Below are positions 25,459-35,000 of a stretch of 36,492 nt of DNA, one piece after another (the stretch's first letter is position 1; every line of letters begins with the position of its first letter). The DNA comes from Chloroflexota bacterium (GTDB lineage Bacteria; Chloroflexota; UBA11872; UBA12225). A program made the position numbers and the translations under genes. The notes under the pieces are model-generated. The model did not search any database. It was not told the DNA's origin and saw nothing but the letters and a program-made list of their open reading frames with translations. The stretch is from the NCBI GenBank assembly GCA_947446285.1, contig CANFGH010000021.1:1-36492 (forward strand), given 5' to 3'.

Positions 25459-26079
25459 GACATCGTCCTTACGCCCGGTACCCCACCGGCCACCTGTTTT
25501 TTTCAAATCATCATTCCGGGCTCCATCTGACGGACGGAGACGGAACGCTTCGACATCGGGAACTCGCAAGTATCGATCGACCGTCGCCCGAGCCGAGCGA
25601 AATCAGTGCCTGGCCGTCTCGAGTGCCCCCGTCGCCTTCTTGCTGCGCCTCATTTGTTGCGCGAAGTGGAAGGAGGCCGCGAGTGGCGAGGCGTTGGTCC
25701 GGCTTAAGAGAATACAACGGACTCCCGTGATATCCCCGACTGGGGGCGCGGTCGCACACCGCCGAAGAAGGAGTTGGAGCCAGAGTCGCCACGGGAGCAC
25801 AAGTGACCCATCGACGCCAATGGCCGGGACTGCGATCAAGTCCAGGAACGGCGCGTTCCATGTCATGAAATGTTCATGCAACCCGGCCAACAACCGCGAA
25901 ATGCCCGAGGGAACAAGTCCGGCCGCGGGCGAGGTCGCCCAACCCGGTACTACGTCTGGGTCTCAATCAGCATCGTCGTCGCCCTGTCGATGGCCATGCC
26001 GTTCTGCAACACCACCATCACCCCATAATGGCCCCGGCAAAGCATCGTTCGATACCGGGGCTGTTCGTAGGCCCCTGGG
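25459..26079. other. 620-base stretch without a recognisable gene, between stomatin and gapA genes
   Basis: Several open frames cross it (for example 25603-25893 minus, 96 codons) but none has a ribosome site with family-like composition. It holds the gapA leader with a CCGGT/ACCGG hairpin (25475-25489) close to the ribosome site and an A7 run on the minus strand (25497-25503). A hairpin GCCCCGG (26031-26037)/CCGGGGC (26055-26061) lies 20-50 bases past the stomatin stop and may end the NfeD-stomatin transcript. This is the longest unexplained non-coding stretch apart from the tyrS upstream region. It could hide a structured RNA or a decayed gene. Confidence 0.45.
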
Positions 26080-26955
26080 TCAAGCCTCGGGGTCAACCGG
26101 TGGAGTCACCTTGAGCGCCTCGCCTGCGTAGTTCCCGATGTGTTCGGCAAGCGCCAGAACATCAACCGGCAGAACCATGCGCGTGGATGGGCTCGCACCG
26201 AGTGCCTTCAGGGCCTCAAGGTGCTGCAGTGTCATGGTGCGCGCGTCGATTTGCGACGCCGCTTGCATCACCAGTTCGAGCGCCCGGGCTGTTCCCTCGG
26301 CCTGCAACCTGACGGCCGCCCTTTCGCCTTCGGCCTTGAGCACCGCCGACTGGCGATCACCCTGGGCAACCAGGACGACTGCCTCTCGACGCCCTTCGGC
26401 CTCGGAAACCCGCGCCCGGCGATCACGCTCGGCCGACATCTGGCGGTTCATCGCTTCCTGAACAAGCGGCGGTGGCACGATTTCGCGGATCTCGACATTC
26501 GTGATCTTGATTCCCCACCGTTCGGTGACCGCATCGAGCTTCACGCGCAGGACATCATTGATCGTCTCGCGCTTTGACAGCACGTCGTCAAGTGACAGGT
26601 CTCCGATGACTGCACGAACGGTCGTGGTGGCGATTCCCTGGGTCGCCCCTTCGGGATTGGACACCTCGACGACCGACAACGCCGGGTCGACAACCTTGCG
26701 GTAGATCAGGAAATCAACGGCAATTGAGGCATTGTCCTTGGTAATGCACTTCTGTTGCGGGATCTGAAGGAAGGACTCCCGGAGATCGACACTGACCGCG
26801 CGTTCAAGGAACGGCACCACGATCTGCACGCCAGGCCCCCTGGCACCGACACACCGCCCCAGTCGGAAGACCACGAGACGCTGGTACTCAGGGATGATCC
26901 GGACACCCCGGATGATGATCCCGAGGAACACCACTGCTACGGCGAGCCATCCCAT
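26080..26955 (-). CDS. Stomatin/prohibitin (SPFH) family membrane protein
   Basis: 291 residues. One N-terminal membrane helix (MGWLAVAVVFLGIII), then an SPFH domain: IIPEYQRLVVFRLGR, GPGVQIVVPFLERAVSVDLR, SIAVDFLIYRKVVDP and GWGI-type ERWGIKITNVEIREI. An Ala/Glu/Arg-rich coiled coil (about 185-250) follows. These proteins form oligomeric membrane scaffolds. The ATG at 26955 has GGAG 8 nt upstream, and that site lies at the very end of nfeD, only 5 bases separating stop and start. The stomatin-NfeD pairing is a known conserved partnership. Confidence 0.93.
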   Translation of the reverse strand: MGWLAVAVVFLGIIIRGVRIIPEYQRLVVFRLGRCVGARGPGVQIVVPFLERAVSVDLRESFLQIPQQKCITKDNASIAVDFLIYRKVVDPALSVVEVSNPEGATQGIATTTVRAVIGDLSLDDVLSKRETINDVLRVKLDAVTERWGIKITNVEIREIVPPPLVQEAMNRQMSAERDRRARVSEAEGRREAVVLVAQGDRQSAVLKAEGERAAVRLQAEGTARALELVMQAASQIDARTMTLQHLEALKALGASPSTRMVLPVDVLALAEHIGNYAGEALKVTPPVDPEA

Positions 26956-26960
26956 GTTGC

Positions 26961-28409
26961 TTACTCCGACCGAGGGACCGCGCCAACGAGTTGCGTTCCG
27001 GTTGCTACCGGCTCGACAATCAGAGTCAGTCCCCGCCGATCCGTCACCCGGATCGCTTGCCCACTCTTCATCGTACCCGCAATCGCACGTCCACTCCATG
27101 CCTCGCCCCGGACGCTCACCGTTCCACCCGGTACAAGCGCGGTGATAGCAACACCCGTTTCACCGGGGAGAGGCATCGCCGTCCGCGCAGGGCGCCCGAC
27201 CGTCCCGATCGCTTTCCCGACGACAAGACCGGTGGAAACCGCCAGGAAACCGACAGATCCGATCATGATCAGCGGATCCAGGCGTGCCGGCACACCGCCC
27301 ACCGTCGGGCCGGAATCCGGGAAGAGCCACCAACTCCCAAGCGCGATCGCCATGACCCCACCGACGGCCAACATCCCGTGTCCTCCGGCCTTCAGCTCCG
27401 CAACCAGGAGGCTCACCCCCAGTCCGATCACTGCAACCGCACCTTTCTCAACCGGGAGGCTGTTAAAACCCATCAACGCCAGGACAAGGCAGATCGTGCC
27501 GACCAGACCGGCCGCCCCGCCTGTCGCTGCAAAGACCTCCGACCCGATCAAGACAAGGCCGATGAGGCAGAGCAGGTAGGCCACCACCGGTTGGGCGACA
27601 ATCGCCAAGGTCAACTCGGCTAGCGACGGTGAAATTTCGACGATGACCGCATCGCGCGTCCGTAACGGCCGGTCGCCCCAGGGGCCGGAAACACGACGCC
27701 CATCTAGCTGAACAAGAGCGTCTTCCAGGTCCGAAGCGACAAGTTCAACGACCCCAGCCCGCAACGCGTCGGATGAACCAAGAACCACACTCTCTCGCAC
27801 CGCACGTTCGGCCCATTCGGCGTTGCGTCCGCGCTGAATGGCCAACCCACGGATGTAACCAACCGCGTCGTTGGTGACTTTCTCCATCATGACTGGGTCG
27901 ATTGGGATCACCATCCCGCCCTCGACTGCAACCGGGTGAGCCGCGCCCATGGTCGTTCCCGGAGCCATCACCGCCACGTCGGACGCAAAGACGATGAAGG
28001 TGCCAGCCGAAGCCGCCCTCGCACCGGAAGGTCCAACCATGACGATCACCGGAAGCGGCGCACCGAGGAGGCGTTGGACAATCTCACGCATTGAGACGTC
28101 GAGCCCCCCGGGAGTGTCCAGCACAATCACTAGGGCCTCTGCACCACGACGTTCCGACGACGTAACAACCCGGTCGACGTACTGGGAGACGGCCGGGTCA
28201 ATCTCGCCGACCACCCGGGCGACGACAACCTCGCGAACCGAGACCGACTGTGCAATCACAGGCAGACCTGACCAACCGAGGAGAGTGACCACGGCCACAG
28301 CGATGATCGCAACGCCGGCCAACGACCGCACAATGGGCGTCACGAACCCAATCAAGGCACGTGTGCGAACAGAAACGGTGTCACACGGTGTCACTTCGCA
28401 CCCTTCCAT
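26961..28409 (-). CDS. NfeD-type membrane-bound ClpP-class serine protease
   Basis: 482 residues. Long-form NfeD. Signal/membrane helix at about 27-53. ClpP-like protease domain (about 58-240) with DTPGGLDVSMREIV, catalytic Ser134 in ARAASAG and Lys177 in MMEKVTND, a Ser-Lys dyad. Four or five hydrophobic segments (about 265-400) follow, and a C-terminal OB-fold domain (about 410-475). Long NfeD proteins are thought to cleave stomatin partners, which suits the adjacent gene. Start at ATG 28409 with weak site; GTG at 28394 with GGAAGGG about 6 nt upstream is a good alternative. Confidence 0.92.
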   Translation of the reverse strand: MEGCEVTPCDTVSVRTRALIGFVTPIVRSLAGVAIIAVAVVTLLGWSGLPVIAQSVSVREVVVARVVGEIDPAVSQYVDRVVTSSERRGAEALVIVLDTPGGLDVSMREIVQRLLGAPLPVIVMVGPSGARAASAGTFIVFASDVAVMAPGTTMGAAHPVAVEGGMVIPIDPVMMEKVTNDAVGYIRGLAIQRGRNAEWAERAVRESVVLGSSDALRAGVVELVASDLEDALVQLDGRRVSGPWGDRPLRTRDAVIVEISPSLAELTLAIVAQPVVAYLLCLIGLVLIGSEVFAATGGAAGLVGTICLVLALMGFNSLPVEKGAVAVIGLGVSLLVAELKAGGHGMLAVGGVMAIALGSWWLFPDSGPTVGGVPARLDPLIMIGSVGFLAVSTGLVVGKAIGTVGRPARTAMPLPGETGVAITALVPGGTVSVRGEAWSGRAIAGTMKSGQAIRVTDRRGLTLIVEPVATGTQLVGAVPRSE

Positions 28410-28633
28410 CCGTTTCCATCCTCATACGAGTATGGGCACAACACGGTGGCCGGTCAACTGCTCACACCGACGAGCGCATGCATGTACTGCGTCCGCCCCG
28501 CCTGGGGTCAGGCACGGCGGGCAGGGACCCGCATGGAACGCGGTCGCGCATCGGCCGTCTCCTCTTGCCAGTTTCTGGTTATGCGGAACATGGAGTCCCT
28601 ATTTGAACCGGCCCACGTCGCCGGGCAAGGTTT

Positions 28634-29815
28634 ATGGTGATGAACGAAGGCCAACTCAACGCCATGACCCGACCTGCGACAGGCCAGACGGTCATCGTTA
28701 CCGGCGCTGCCGGATTCATCGGCAGCCACACAAGTGAGGCACTCCTCCGGCGTGGTGACAATGTCGTGGCAATCGACTCCTTCACGCCCCACTACGACCC
28801 CGTACGCAAGGAGGCCAATCTGGCATCGGTCCAGGCAACCGCCGACGCAATCCGTCGTGCCCTCGGCCCGTCATCACCCCAGTACACATTTCTGGAGGCC
28901 GATTGCTGCCGCGCAGACGACCTTGACCGGGCATTCCAGATTGGCGCCACGCTCAGTGCAGGCTGGCCGGTCCGGCGGATGATCCATCTGGCGGGACGTG
29001 CCGGCGTCCGTGCGCCAGCCAGTGAAGCACCCAACTACGTCGCGATGAACGTCGTGGCCACAACCGAGATCCTGGAAGCCTGCCGGAGACACGGCTTCGG
29101 CGACACGGCCGGTTCTGGTTTGCCTGGGGATCAGGTAGTGGAAGCGCAGGGCCAACCGCTCGTTGGGCACCTTGCGATGGCTTCAAGCAGTTCGGTCTAC
29201 GGCGGGGGGCCACCAGGGTGGGACGGACCTTTCCATGAGAATATGACCGCCGACCGTCCACTTTCGGTCTACGCCGCCACAAAGCGTGCAACCGAAGTGA
29301 TCGCCCACGCATACACCCGTGTCTCAAACGTGCGTGTCACCTGCCTGCGCTTTTTCACCGTTGTCGGCCCGCGTGCCCGCCCTGATCTCACCCCATCAAT
29401 TTTCGGACGTGCCATCTGGGAAGGACGCCCGATCACGCAGTTCGGTGACGGTTCAATGGCTCGCGACTACACATTTGTCGGTGATACGGTCACCGGCATC
29501 CTCGCATCACTTGACCGTTTCGAGCGAGCGAACGCGGGCATCGTGGCACACGGTGACGACTACGAGGTCATCAACCTGGGAAACGACCGTCCAATAACGC
29601 TCTCCTATTACCTTGAAACCCTTGCCGGACTCCTCGATCGCACACCTGTGATCAACGAAGTCCCGGTTCCGCCATCCGAACCCATGCGTACCTGGGCCGA
29701 TCTCTCAAAGGCGCGACGCCTCCTCGCGTATGCCCCGACAACACCCTTCGAGGAAGCGCTTGCGTCGTTCATTGATTGGTATCGCGCCACAATCCTTGAA
29801 CCACCCGTGGCCTGA
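28634..29815 (+). CDS. NAD-dependent nucleotide-sugar epimerase (UDP-glucuronate 4-epimerase-like)
   Basis: 393 residues (391 if the ATG at 28640, with AAGG 9 nt upstream, is used). Extended short-chain dehydrogenase. Rossmann motif TGAAGFIGSH near 23-32, VAIDSFTPHYDP, HLAGRAGVR, ASSSSVYGG and catalytic YAATK with Tyr near 213. The SFTPHYDP and AGRAGVR segments are those of UDP-glucuronate 4-epimerase/UDP-glucose 4-epimerase relatives. Likely supplies activated sugars for envelope polysaccharides. An unusual insertion at about 150-175 (GSGLPGDQVVEAQGQPL) lies before the Ser-containing strand. No glycosyltransferases are nearby. Confidence 0.88.
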   Translation: MVMNEGQLNAMTRPATGQTVIVTGAAGFIGSHTSEALLRRGDNVVAIDSFTPHYDPVRKEANLASVQATADAIRRALGPSSPQYTFLEADCCRADDLDRAFQIGATLSAGWPVRRMIHLAGRAGVRAPASEAPNYVAMNVVATTEILEACRRHGFGDTAGSGLPGDQVVEAQGQPLVGHLAMASSSSVYGGGPPGWDGPFHENMTADRPLSVYAATKRATEVIAHAYTRVSNVRVTCLRFFTVVGPRARPDLTPSIFGRAIWEGRPITQFGDGSMARDYTFVGDTVTGILASLDRFERANAGIVAHGDDYEVINLGNDRPITLSYYLETLAGLLDRTPVINEVPVPPSEPMRTWADLSKARRLLAYAPTTPFEEALASFIDWYRATILEPPVA

Positions 29816-29930
29816 TCTCACCAGACCCACTTGGACTGGCAGATCTGTCCAGTCTGTGCGATACCCCATCCTCCTGCCGCTTCAGCGACATTGGCAAACC
29901 ATCGGTGCCAGTGCGACGATATCGGTACGC

Positions 29931-30392
29931 ATGACGGACCGAACTGCCAGACGTAACCCACAATCGACCCCTCCGGCACGGCCAATGGCCTTGAGACCGC
30001 ACGCGATTCTCATTGGTGTGGCCATCAGCTATCTCTTGCAAGTAGGTGGGGGATACCTCGCGGCCACACAGGGCATCGTCCGTGACCCCGGAGCGGAACT
30101 CGGCGGTGACTTCAGCGTCCTCCCAATCCTGCAGTTCGGCACGATCTTCATCGGCGGATACCTGTCAGGTCGAATCGCGGGCGTGGCCGGCTTCATCAAT
30201 GGCATTGCCGTCAGTGTTGCGTTCATCCTCATCTGGGCCGGTCTGAACGCGTACAACGAATCCAAGCTCGTTGAAGAGTTCGGCCCCCTTGTTCTCCCCC
30301 CGATGAACATGGGCGGGATTGTTCTGGGCGATATCCTCAACCTGTCAGCTGGCGCCTTCGGTGGATGGCTTGCCGACCGTTGGGGTCGGTGA
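29931..30392 (+). CDS. Small integral membrane protein, unknown function
   Basis: 153 residues from the ATG at 29931. The longer open frame back to 29730 overlaps the epimerase gene and is rejected. After a basic 30-residue N-terminus there are hydrophobic segments near 31-50, 65-85, 88-110 and 125-148, with Gly-rich turns (GGYLSGRIAG, AGAFGGWLADRWG). The pattern resembles small YrzE/TIGR04086-type membrane proteins, but I do not assign a family. No good ribosome site is visible. It lies between the epimerase and glyA with 115 and 230 bases on either side. A small GACTGG/CCAGTC hairpin (29834-29854) follows the epimerase. Confidence 0.6.
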   Translation: MTDRTARRNPQSTPPARPMALRPHAILIGVAISYLLQVGGGYLAATQGIVRDPGAELGGDFSVLPILQFGTIFIGGYLSGRIAGVAGFINGIAVSVAFILIWAGLNAYNESKLVEEFGPLVLPPMNMGGIVLGDILNLSAGAFGGWLADRWGR

Positions 30393-30437
30393 TCGCGCAC
30401 GGCGCCCAGCCGAATCCGGGACGACGTCGCGGGCAAA

Positions 30438-30579
30438 GGGAACCATTCGTGCTTCGGCAGTCGTGTTCCCATTGACCCCACCGAACGGCAAGGCTGACGG
30501 TGCCGTGGCATCAAAGGAAAACGGATGCATATCAGGCGGGGTGGGGTGGGGTTGAGTAATCGGAAACCAGAAGACGGGG
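30438..30579 (+). promoter_or_regulatory. glyA leader with hairpin and G-quadruplex-type tract
   Basis: The 230 bases before glyA contain GGGAAC (about 30440-30445) facing GTTCCC about 21 bases later, with an inner UUCG-type hairpin. They also hold a striking G-tract GG-C-GGGG-T-GGGG-T-GGGG at 30535-30551 on the coding strand and a further GGGG at 30576-30579. CACCCC lies directly before the ribosome site AAGGAGAGG, so the G-tract could instead pair there. No known glycine, folate or ZTP riboswitch signature was recognised. Whether the tract is transcribed depends on the unknown promoter position. Confidence 0.4.
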
Positions 30580-30622
30580 CTGTGAAGCGTCACCGCCGCA
30601 CCCCAAGGAGAGGTACAACACA

Positions 30623-31909
30623 ATGACTACACAGACCCCTTCACCCCTGCCGGGAAGCCTTGCCGACGTTGATCCTGAGGTCCTGGCGATGATTGACGGC
30701 GAGACACGCCGCCTCCGCGAGACCATCCAGCTGATCCCGTCGGAAAACTACCCCAGCCAAGCGGTCATGGAAGCAACGGGTTCGGTCTTTACCACCAAAT
30801 ATGCCGAGGGGTACCCGAAGCGACGCTATTACCAGGGGTGTCAGTGGGTCGATGCCGTCGAAGACTTGGCACGCAAGCGAGCGTGCACCCTTTTTGGCGC
30901 CGACCATGCCAATGTCCAGCCCCACTCCGGCAGTTCGGCGAACATGGGCGTCTACCTCGCTTCGCTCAACTACGGCGACACCGTCATGGGCCTTGACCTG
31001 ATCGCAGGCGGTCACCTGACGCACGGTTCCCCCGTGAACTTCAGCGCCAAGCTATACAAGTTCGTCGCCTACGGGGTCGATCCGAAGACCGAACTCATCG
31101 ACTTCGACCAGGTGCGTGGTGTTGCCCGTGCCAACCGTCCAAAGATGATCGTCGTCGGTGCGACCGCATATCCGCGGACCTTCGACTGGGCAACCTTCAA
31201 GGAAATCGCCGACGAAGTCGGTGCACTGCTCCTCGCGGACATCGCCCATATCTCGGGCCTGATTGCCGGCGGGGCCCACCCATCCCCGGTGCCATTCGCT
31301 GACTTCTGTTCCACCAGCACGCACAAGGCCCTGCGTGGTCCTCGAGGTGGAATGATCCTGTGCAAGTCGGAATGGGCCGAACGAATCGACAAGGCAATCA
31401 TGCCCGGACTTCAGGGCGGACCCTTGGAACACGTCATCGCGGCAAAGGCAGTGATGCTTCACGAAGCCCTGCAGCCCGCCTTCCGCGACTACGCGCATGC
31501 CATCGTCTCCAATGCAAAGGCGCTCGCACAGTCGCTACTTGATGAGGGTCTGACCCTTGTCACTGGAGGCACAGAGAACCACCTGCTCATTGTTCGCCTC
31601 GGCGAGACCGGACCGACCGGTAAGGAAATTGCACGCGCCCTCGAGCGTGCCGGCCTCATCGCAAACGCGAACACGGTGCCCGGGGAGACCCGTGGGGCCT
31701 TCCAGACCAGCGGCGTACGTTTCGGGACACCGGCAGCGACCACCTTCGGGTTCGGCGCCGACGAGTTCCGCACCATCGGGAAACTGATCGCGCGCGTCAT
31801 CAAGGATCCCGCAGACACCACCATGCTGAAGTCGACCGCCAACGAAGTCCGCGACCTGTGCCATGCGGTCGAGACCCGTCGGCTTGACCTCTCCCACTCG
31901 GCGGCCTAG
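30623..31909 (+). CDS. glyA: Serine hydroxymethyltransferase
   Basis: 428 residues. PLP enzyme converting serine and tetrahydrofolate to glycine and 5,10-methylenetetrahydrofolate. Signatures are ENYPSQAVMEATGS, YAEGYPKRRYYQGCQWVD, ANVQPHSGSSANMG, the PLP-binding TSTHKALRGPRGG with Lys235, and GLQGGPLEH. The family C-terminal TSGVRFGTPAATTFGF is present. ATG start with AAGGAGAGG about 9 nt upstream, one of the strongest ribosome sites in the window. Followed by a 34-base hairpin. Confidence 0.96.
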   Translation: MTTQTPSPLPGSLADVDPEVLAMIDGETRRLRETIQLIPSENYPSQAVMEATGSVFTTKYAEGYPKRRYYQGCQWVDAVEDLARKRACTLFGADHANVQPHSGSSANMGVYLASLNYGDTVMGLDLIAGGHLTHGSPVNFSAKLYKFVAYGVDPKTELIDFDQVRGVARANRPKMIVVGATAYPRTFDWATFKEIADEVGALLLADIAHISGLIAGGAHPSPVPFADFCSTSTHKALRGPRGGMILCKSEWAERIDKAIMPGLQGGPLEHVIAAKAVMLHEALQPAFRDYAHAIVSNAKALAQSLLDEGLTLVTGGTENHLLIVRLGETGPTGKEIARALERAGLIANANTVPGETRGAFQTSGVRFGTPAATTFGFGADEFRTIGKLIARVIKDPADTTMLKSTANEVRDLCHAVETRRLDLSHSAA

Positions 31910-31943
31910 GTCCGTCAGTCCGGCACACCGTCCCAAAACCGTC

Positions 31944-31978
31944 CATCGCCCCGGGTTCTCAAGAGCCCGGGGGCGATG
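31944..31978 (+). terminator. Hairpin terminator after glyA
   Basis: CATCGCCCCGGG (31944-31955) pairs with CCCGGGGGCGATG (31966-31978), 12 pairs with one bulged G and a 10-base loop. It begins 35 bases after the glyA stop. No U-tract. It lies upstream of the preferred start of the next gene. Confidence 0.55.
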
Positions 31979-32096
31979 CAGGTACGAGTTGGTCGGGCAT
32001 CCGTGTCCTGTACGTTGCGTCGACCGGGTGCCGAGCGCGTCCCGGCGATTCGGTGGGAATGTGACCTACACTACCGATGTGGTTTCACTATCGGGC

Positions 32097-35000
32097 ATGA
32101 AGGCCAGCGGATCGCTCCCACGCCGTCGTGAGGCGATGGACGACGATGCGACCGTTGCCCAATCAGTCACGACCATTACCGAATACACCGAAGACGCTGC
32201 ACCCGCTGTCGCCACCCTCTGGCGCGAGAGTGCGGTTGAGTGGCCCGGTGGAGGTCCATTCGGGGGGCGGCACGCCACAACTGAAGGCGTGCGACACGAA
32301 TTGCGTGGCAATCGACCGCTAACCACCTTTATCGCTTGGAGACCTGACCGGGTTTCAGGGGAACCTCGTGCCGTCGGGTTTCTGTCGCTCATTGCCCAGC
32401 CAGAGGATCCGACCGCGACCTACGTTGGTCTCCTGACGGCCCATCCCGAATGGCACGGGTTCGGTGTCGGGCGTGAACTCCTCACCGCCGCACTTGATCG
32501 AACCGTGTCACTCGGGTTCGACCGCATCGACTTGCACACCTGGTCGGGCAACCTCAAGGCGATGCCCCTCTACAAGAAGACCGGGTTCTTCTGGGTGCCA
32601 GACACGTCCGTGCGCATGGCGAACTTCCTGCCATTGCTGCTGAAGATCGGTCCGGTACGCGACTACTTCGATCAGACCGGAGCGGATTGGTACCGCGACG
32701 CGGTCCGTGAACTCGACGTCACGCCTGATCGGGAGAAGTTTGGCAGCGCCGAGGTCTACACCTACGAATGGGTCCGTGAAGGCCACACCCTTCGCACCCG
32801 CATCGACCGTCACGCGAATGCCCTGCTCACGCTTGAGACACCGAATCTGTCGATCGATGTGAGCCTTGACGATACGAGGCTGCCAATCGGCACCACACGT
32901 CACGCGGGCGTACACATTTCAGTGCCAATCGGCGTGGTGGACGTCTCCGCAACGATCGTTGCCACCGGCGAAGGCGCCGTCCGGGCAAGCCACCAAGCCA
33001 ATCGCACCATAACCGCCGGCGACAACGGCTCCTGGATATGGCCGGTCAGTGGCACAATCGGCAGCCAGTCGAAACCGCGGCCCGGCACCACATCTCCCGA
33101 CGTGATGCGCGTCCTTGCGATCGTCAACGAGACGCCAATCAACTTCGCAGCTGCGGTTCGGGTAGTGCCTCCAGTGAGCCTAAGCGTCGAGGATGTCAAC
33201 CCGCTCACCCCGGGCACCTCTCGCACCATCTGGGTGACCGCACAAAATGAACTCGACATTCCTGTGGAGGCAACGACCCGGGTAACTGTCTCCGGGCCGT
33301 TCGCCGTGGATGTCGCCACTCGAACCACGACGATCATCGCCCGAGGGCGCTATTCATTCCCCGTAAGCCTCACCGCGAACGGCAGCGGCGATGGATCGTT
33401 GCAACTGGTCGGCGAAGTCGCCGGAGCGGAGCAAGGCACGCCCACCAGCAATGCGGATGCTGGGGTTACCACGTCTTCAGCCGAGTTCGCCCCTCCGGTC
33501 TTCATCCCGTTGCATGCGGGTCCGACCGGATCACGCTTTGTTGAACAGACCGAGGCACACGTCCGTGTCATCACAGATGATCTGATCGTCACGGCACCGC
33601 TCCCAAGCTCCGGTTGGCAGCCATCGTTCACCGTCGTCGACCGACATACCGGAAACGAACTATTACGTCATTCCTGCGGCCTTGGTCCGCCATTCGCCCC
33701 ATCGGCAATCAGCAATTGTTCATGGACACCCCACATCACGCGGGATGAAACCGGCCTGACCGTCGCACTTCGCTCGCAACCCGAACGCATCGCCGGCGTG
33801 ACCTTCGAGCGCCTGATCCGGCTCGCGGGCAGTTCGATGCTTGAAGTCCAGTACCGCCTTGTCAATGGTTCATCGTCGGAGTGCACTCTTGAAGTCAGTG
33901 CGGGAACCTCTGCCGAACTGGATGGCGTCCGGCAGTCTCAGATTGCGTGTGTTGTCGACGGCACGGTCATTGTCGATGAGAGTGACCGCTTCCCGGACTG
34001 GGACGACCCGTCAGGTGGAGCGTCACATCTTTCCGAACCCTGGATTGCCGAGTTTGGCGATGGAATGGTCGTCGGCGTGATCTGGTCCGATGCACGCGAC
34101 GTGACCAGTGACAACCGTTTGGCCGAACTCATCCTGCCATTCGGGACGGTCGCGCCCGGAGGCTCTGCCACGACCGCACCAATCGGCCTCTATGCCGGGG
34201 CCGGGGACTGGCATACCGTCCGCTCCCGATGGCGCTCACTGTTCTCGAGCCAGTCATCCTCTGCAGACCATGTTGGCACAAAAAACCACACGTCATCGGC
34301 CGCACATCCGTCAATTGAGATTACTCTCGACCGCGCCTTCGTCGTCGGCAACCACGTCTCCTCCAACGTGACCGTCAGCCACGCAAACGACGACCCGATG
34401 ACTGGGTACCTCATCCTAGATACACCAACTGGCACGGCCGATATTGGCGAGGTCACCACACGAGGTTCCGGAAACCCGGTCATCGTGCCCGTGACACTCG
34501 CCTTGCCAGACTGGGGCGCCACTGGCTACTCGGCATTCCCGGTATCCGTGAACCTCGCGACCACCGAGACGACCTACCGTTTCCCGGTTCCGCTGGTTCG
34601 GGTAGGCGATGGCAGACCAGTTGAGGTAACCATCGGCGATATCGAGCAGCACGGTGGCGTGACACGCCAGACCGTCACACTCGACACAGGCCGGATGCGG
34701 GTTCGTGCGATCCCTACCGAACGTGGCCGTATCTATGCCTTGGAAACCCCGTCACATCCGTCTTACTCCAGGGCAGGGGACAGTGCCCTCCCGTCGATTG
34801 AGCAGGACTGGGTAAACCACCTGTTCAGCAGCGTTCCCGATCCGAAACCATGGGTATGGTTCAACCCTTGGTACGGCGGGGTGTCCGTGCACCTGAGAGA
34901 CGGCGGATGGCACTCCGGTACAACGTGCCTTGACCACGCAATGTGGGAATGGCATCCCGTGGCATCCCGCCGGGGTGGTGTCTTGTGGAATGGATTCACG

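Noticed and set aside
25475-25503. Plus-strand intrinsic terminator (CCGGT/ACCGG hairpin and T7)
   Set aside because: The stem is only 5 pairs and 7 bases away from the T-run, and no plus-strand gene precedes it. On the minus strand it is the gapA leader.
25895-25945. RNase P RNA, suggested by GAGGGAACAAGTCCGG on the plus strand
   Set aside because: It resembles the GAGGAAAGUCCGG element but has insertions. A full-length RNA would also run into the stomatin gene, and no 3' partner motif is present.
25340-26131. 263-codon plus-strand open frame
   Set aside because: It overlaps gapA and stomatin antisense, has Ser/Arg/Pro-rich shadow composition and no ribosome site.
26755-27579. 274-codon plus-strand open frame antisense to stomatin/nfeD
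   Set aside because: A shadow of two well-supported genes; composition is Thr/Pro/Arg-rich with no family features.
30393-30622. Glycine, folate or ZTP riboswitch upstream of glyA
   Set aside because: None of the conserved core strings of these classes could be found; only a generic hairpin and the G-tract are present.
31863-32096. Longer N-terminus for the GNAT fusion (open frame starts inside glyA)
   Set aside because: It would cross the glyA stop and the strong hairpin at 31944-31978, and the residues are basic and featureless.
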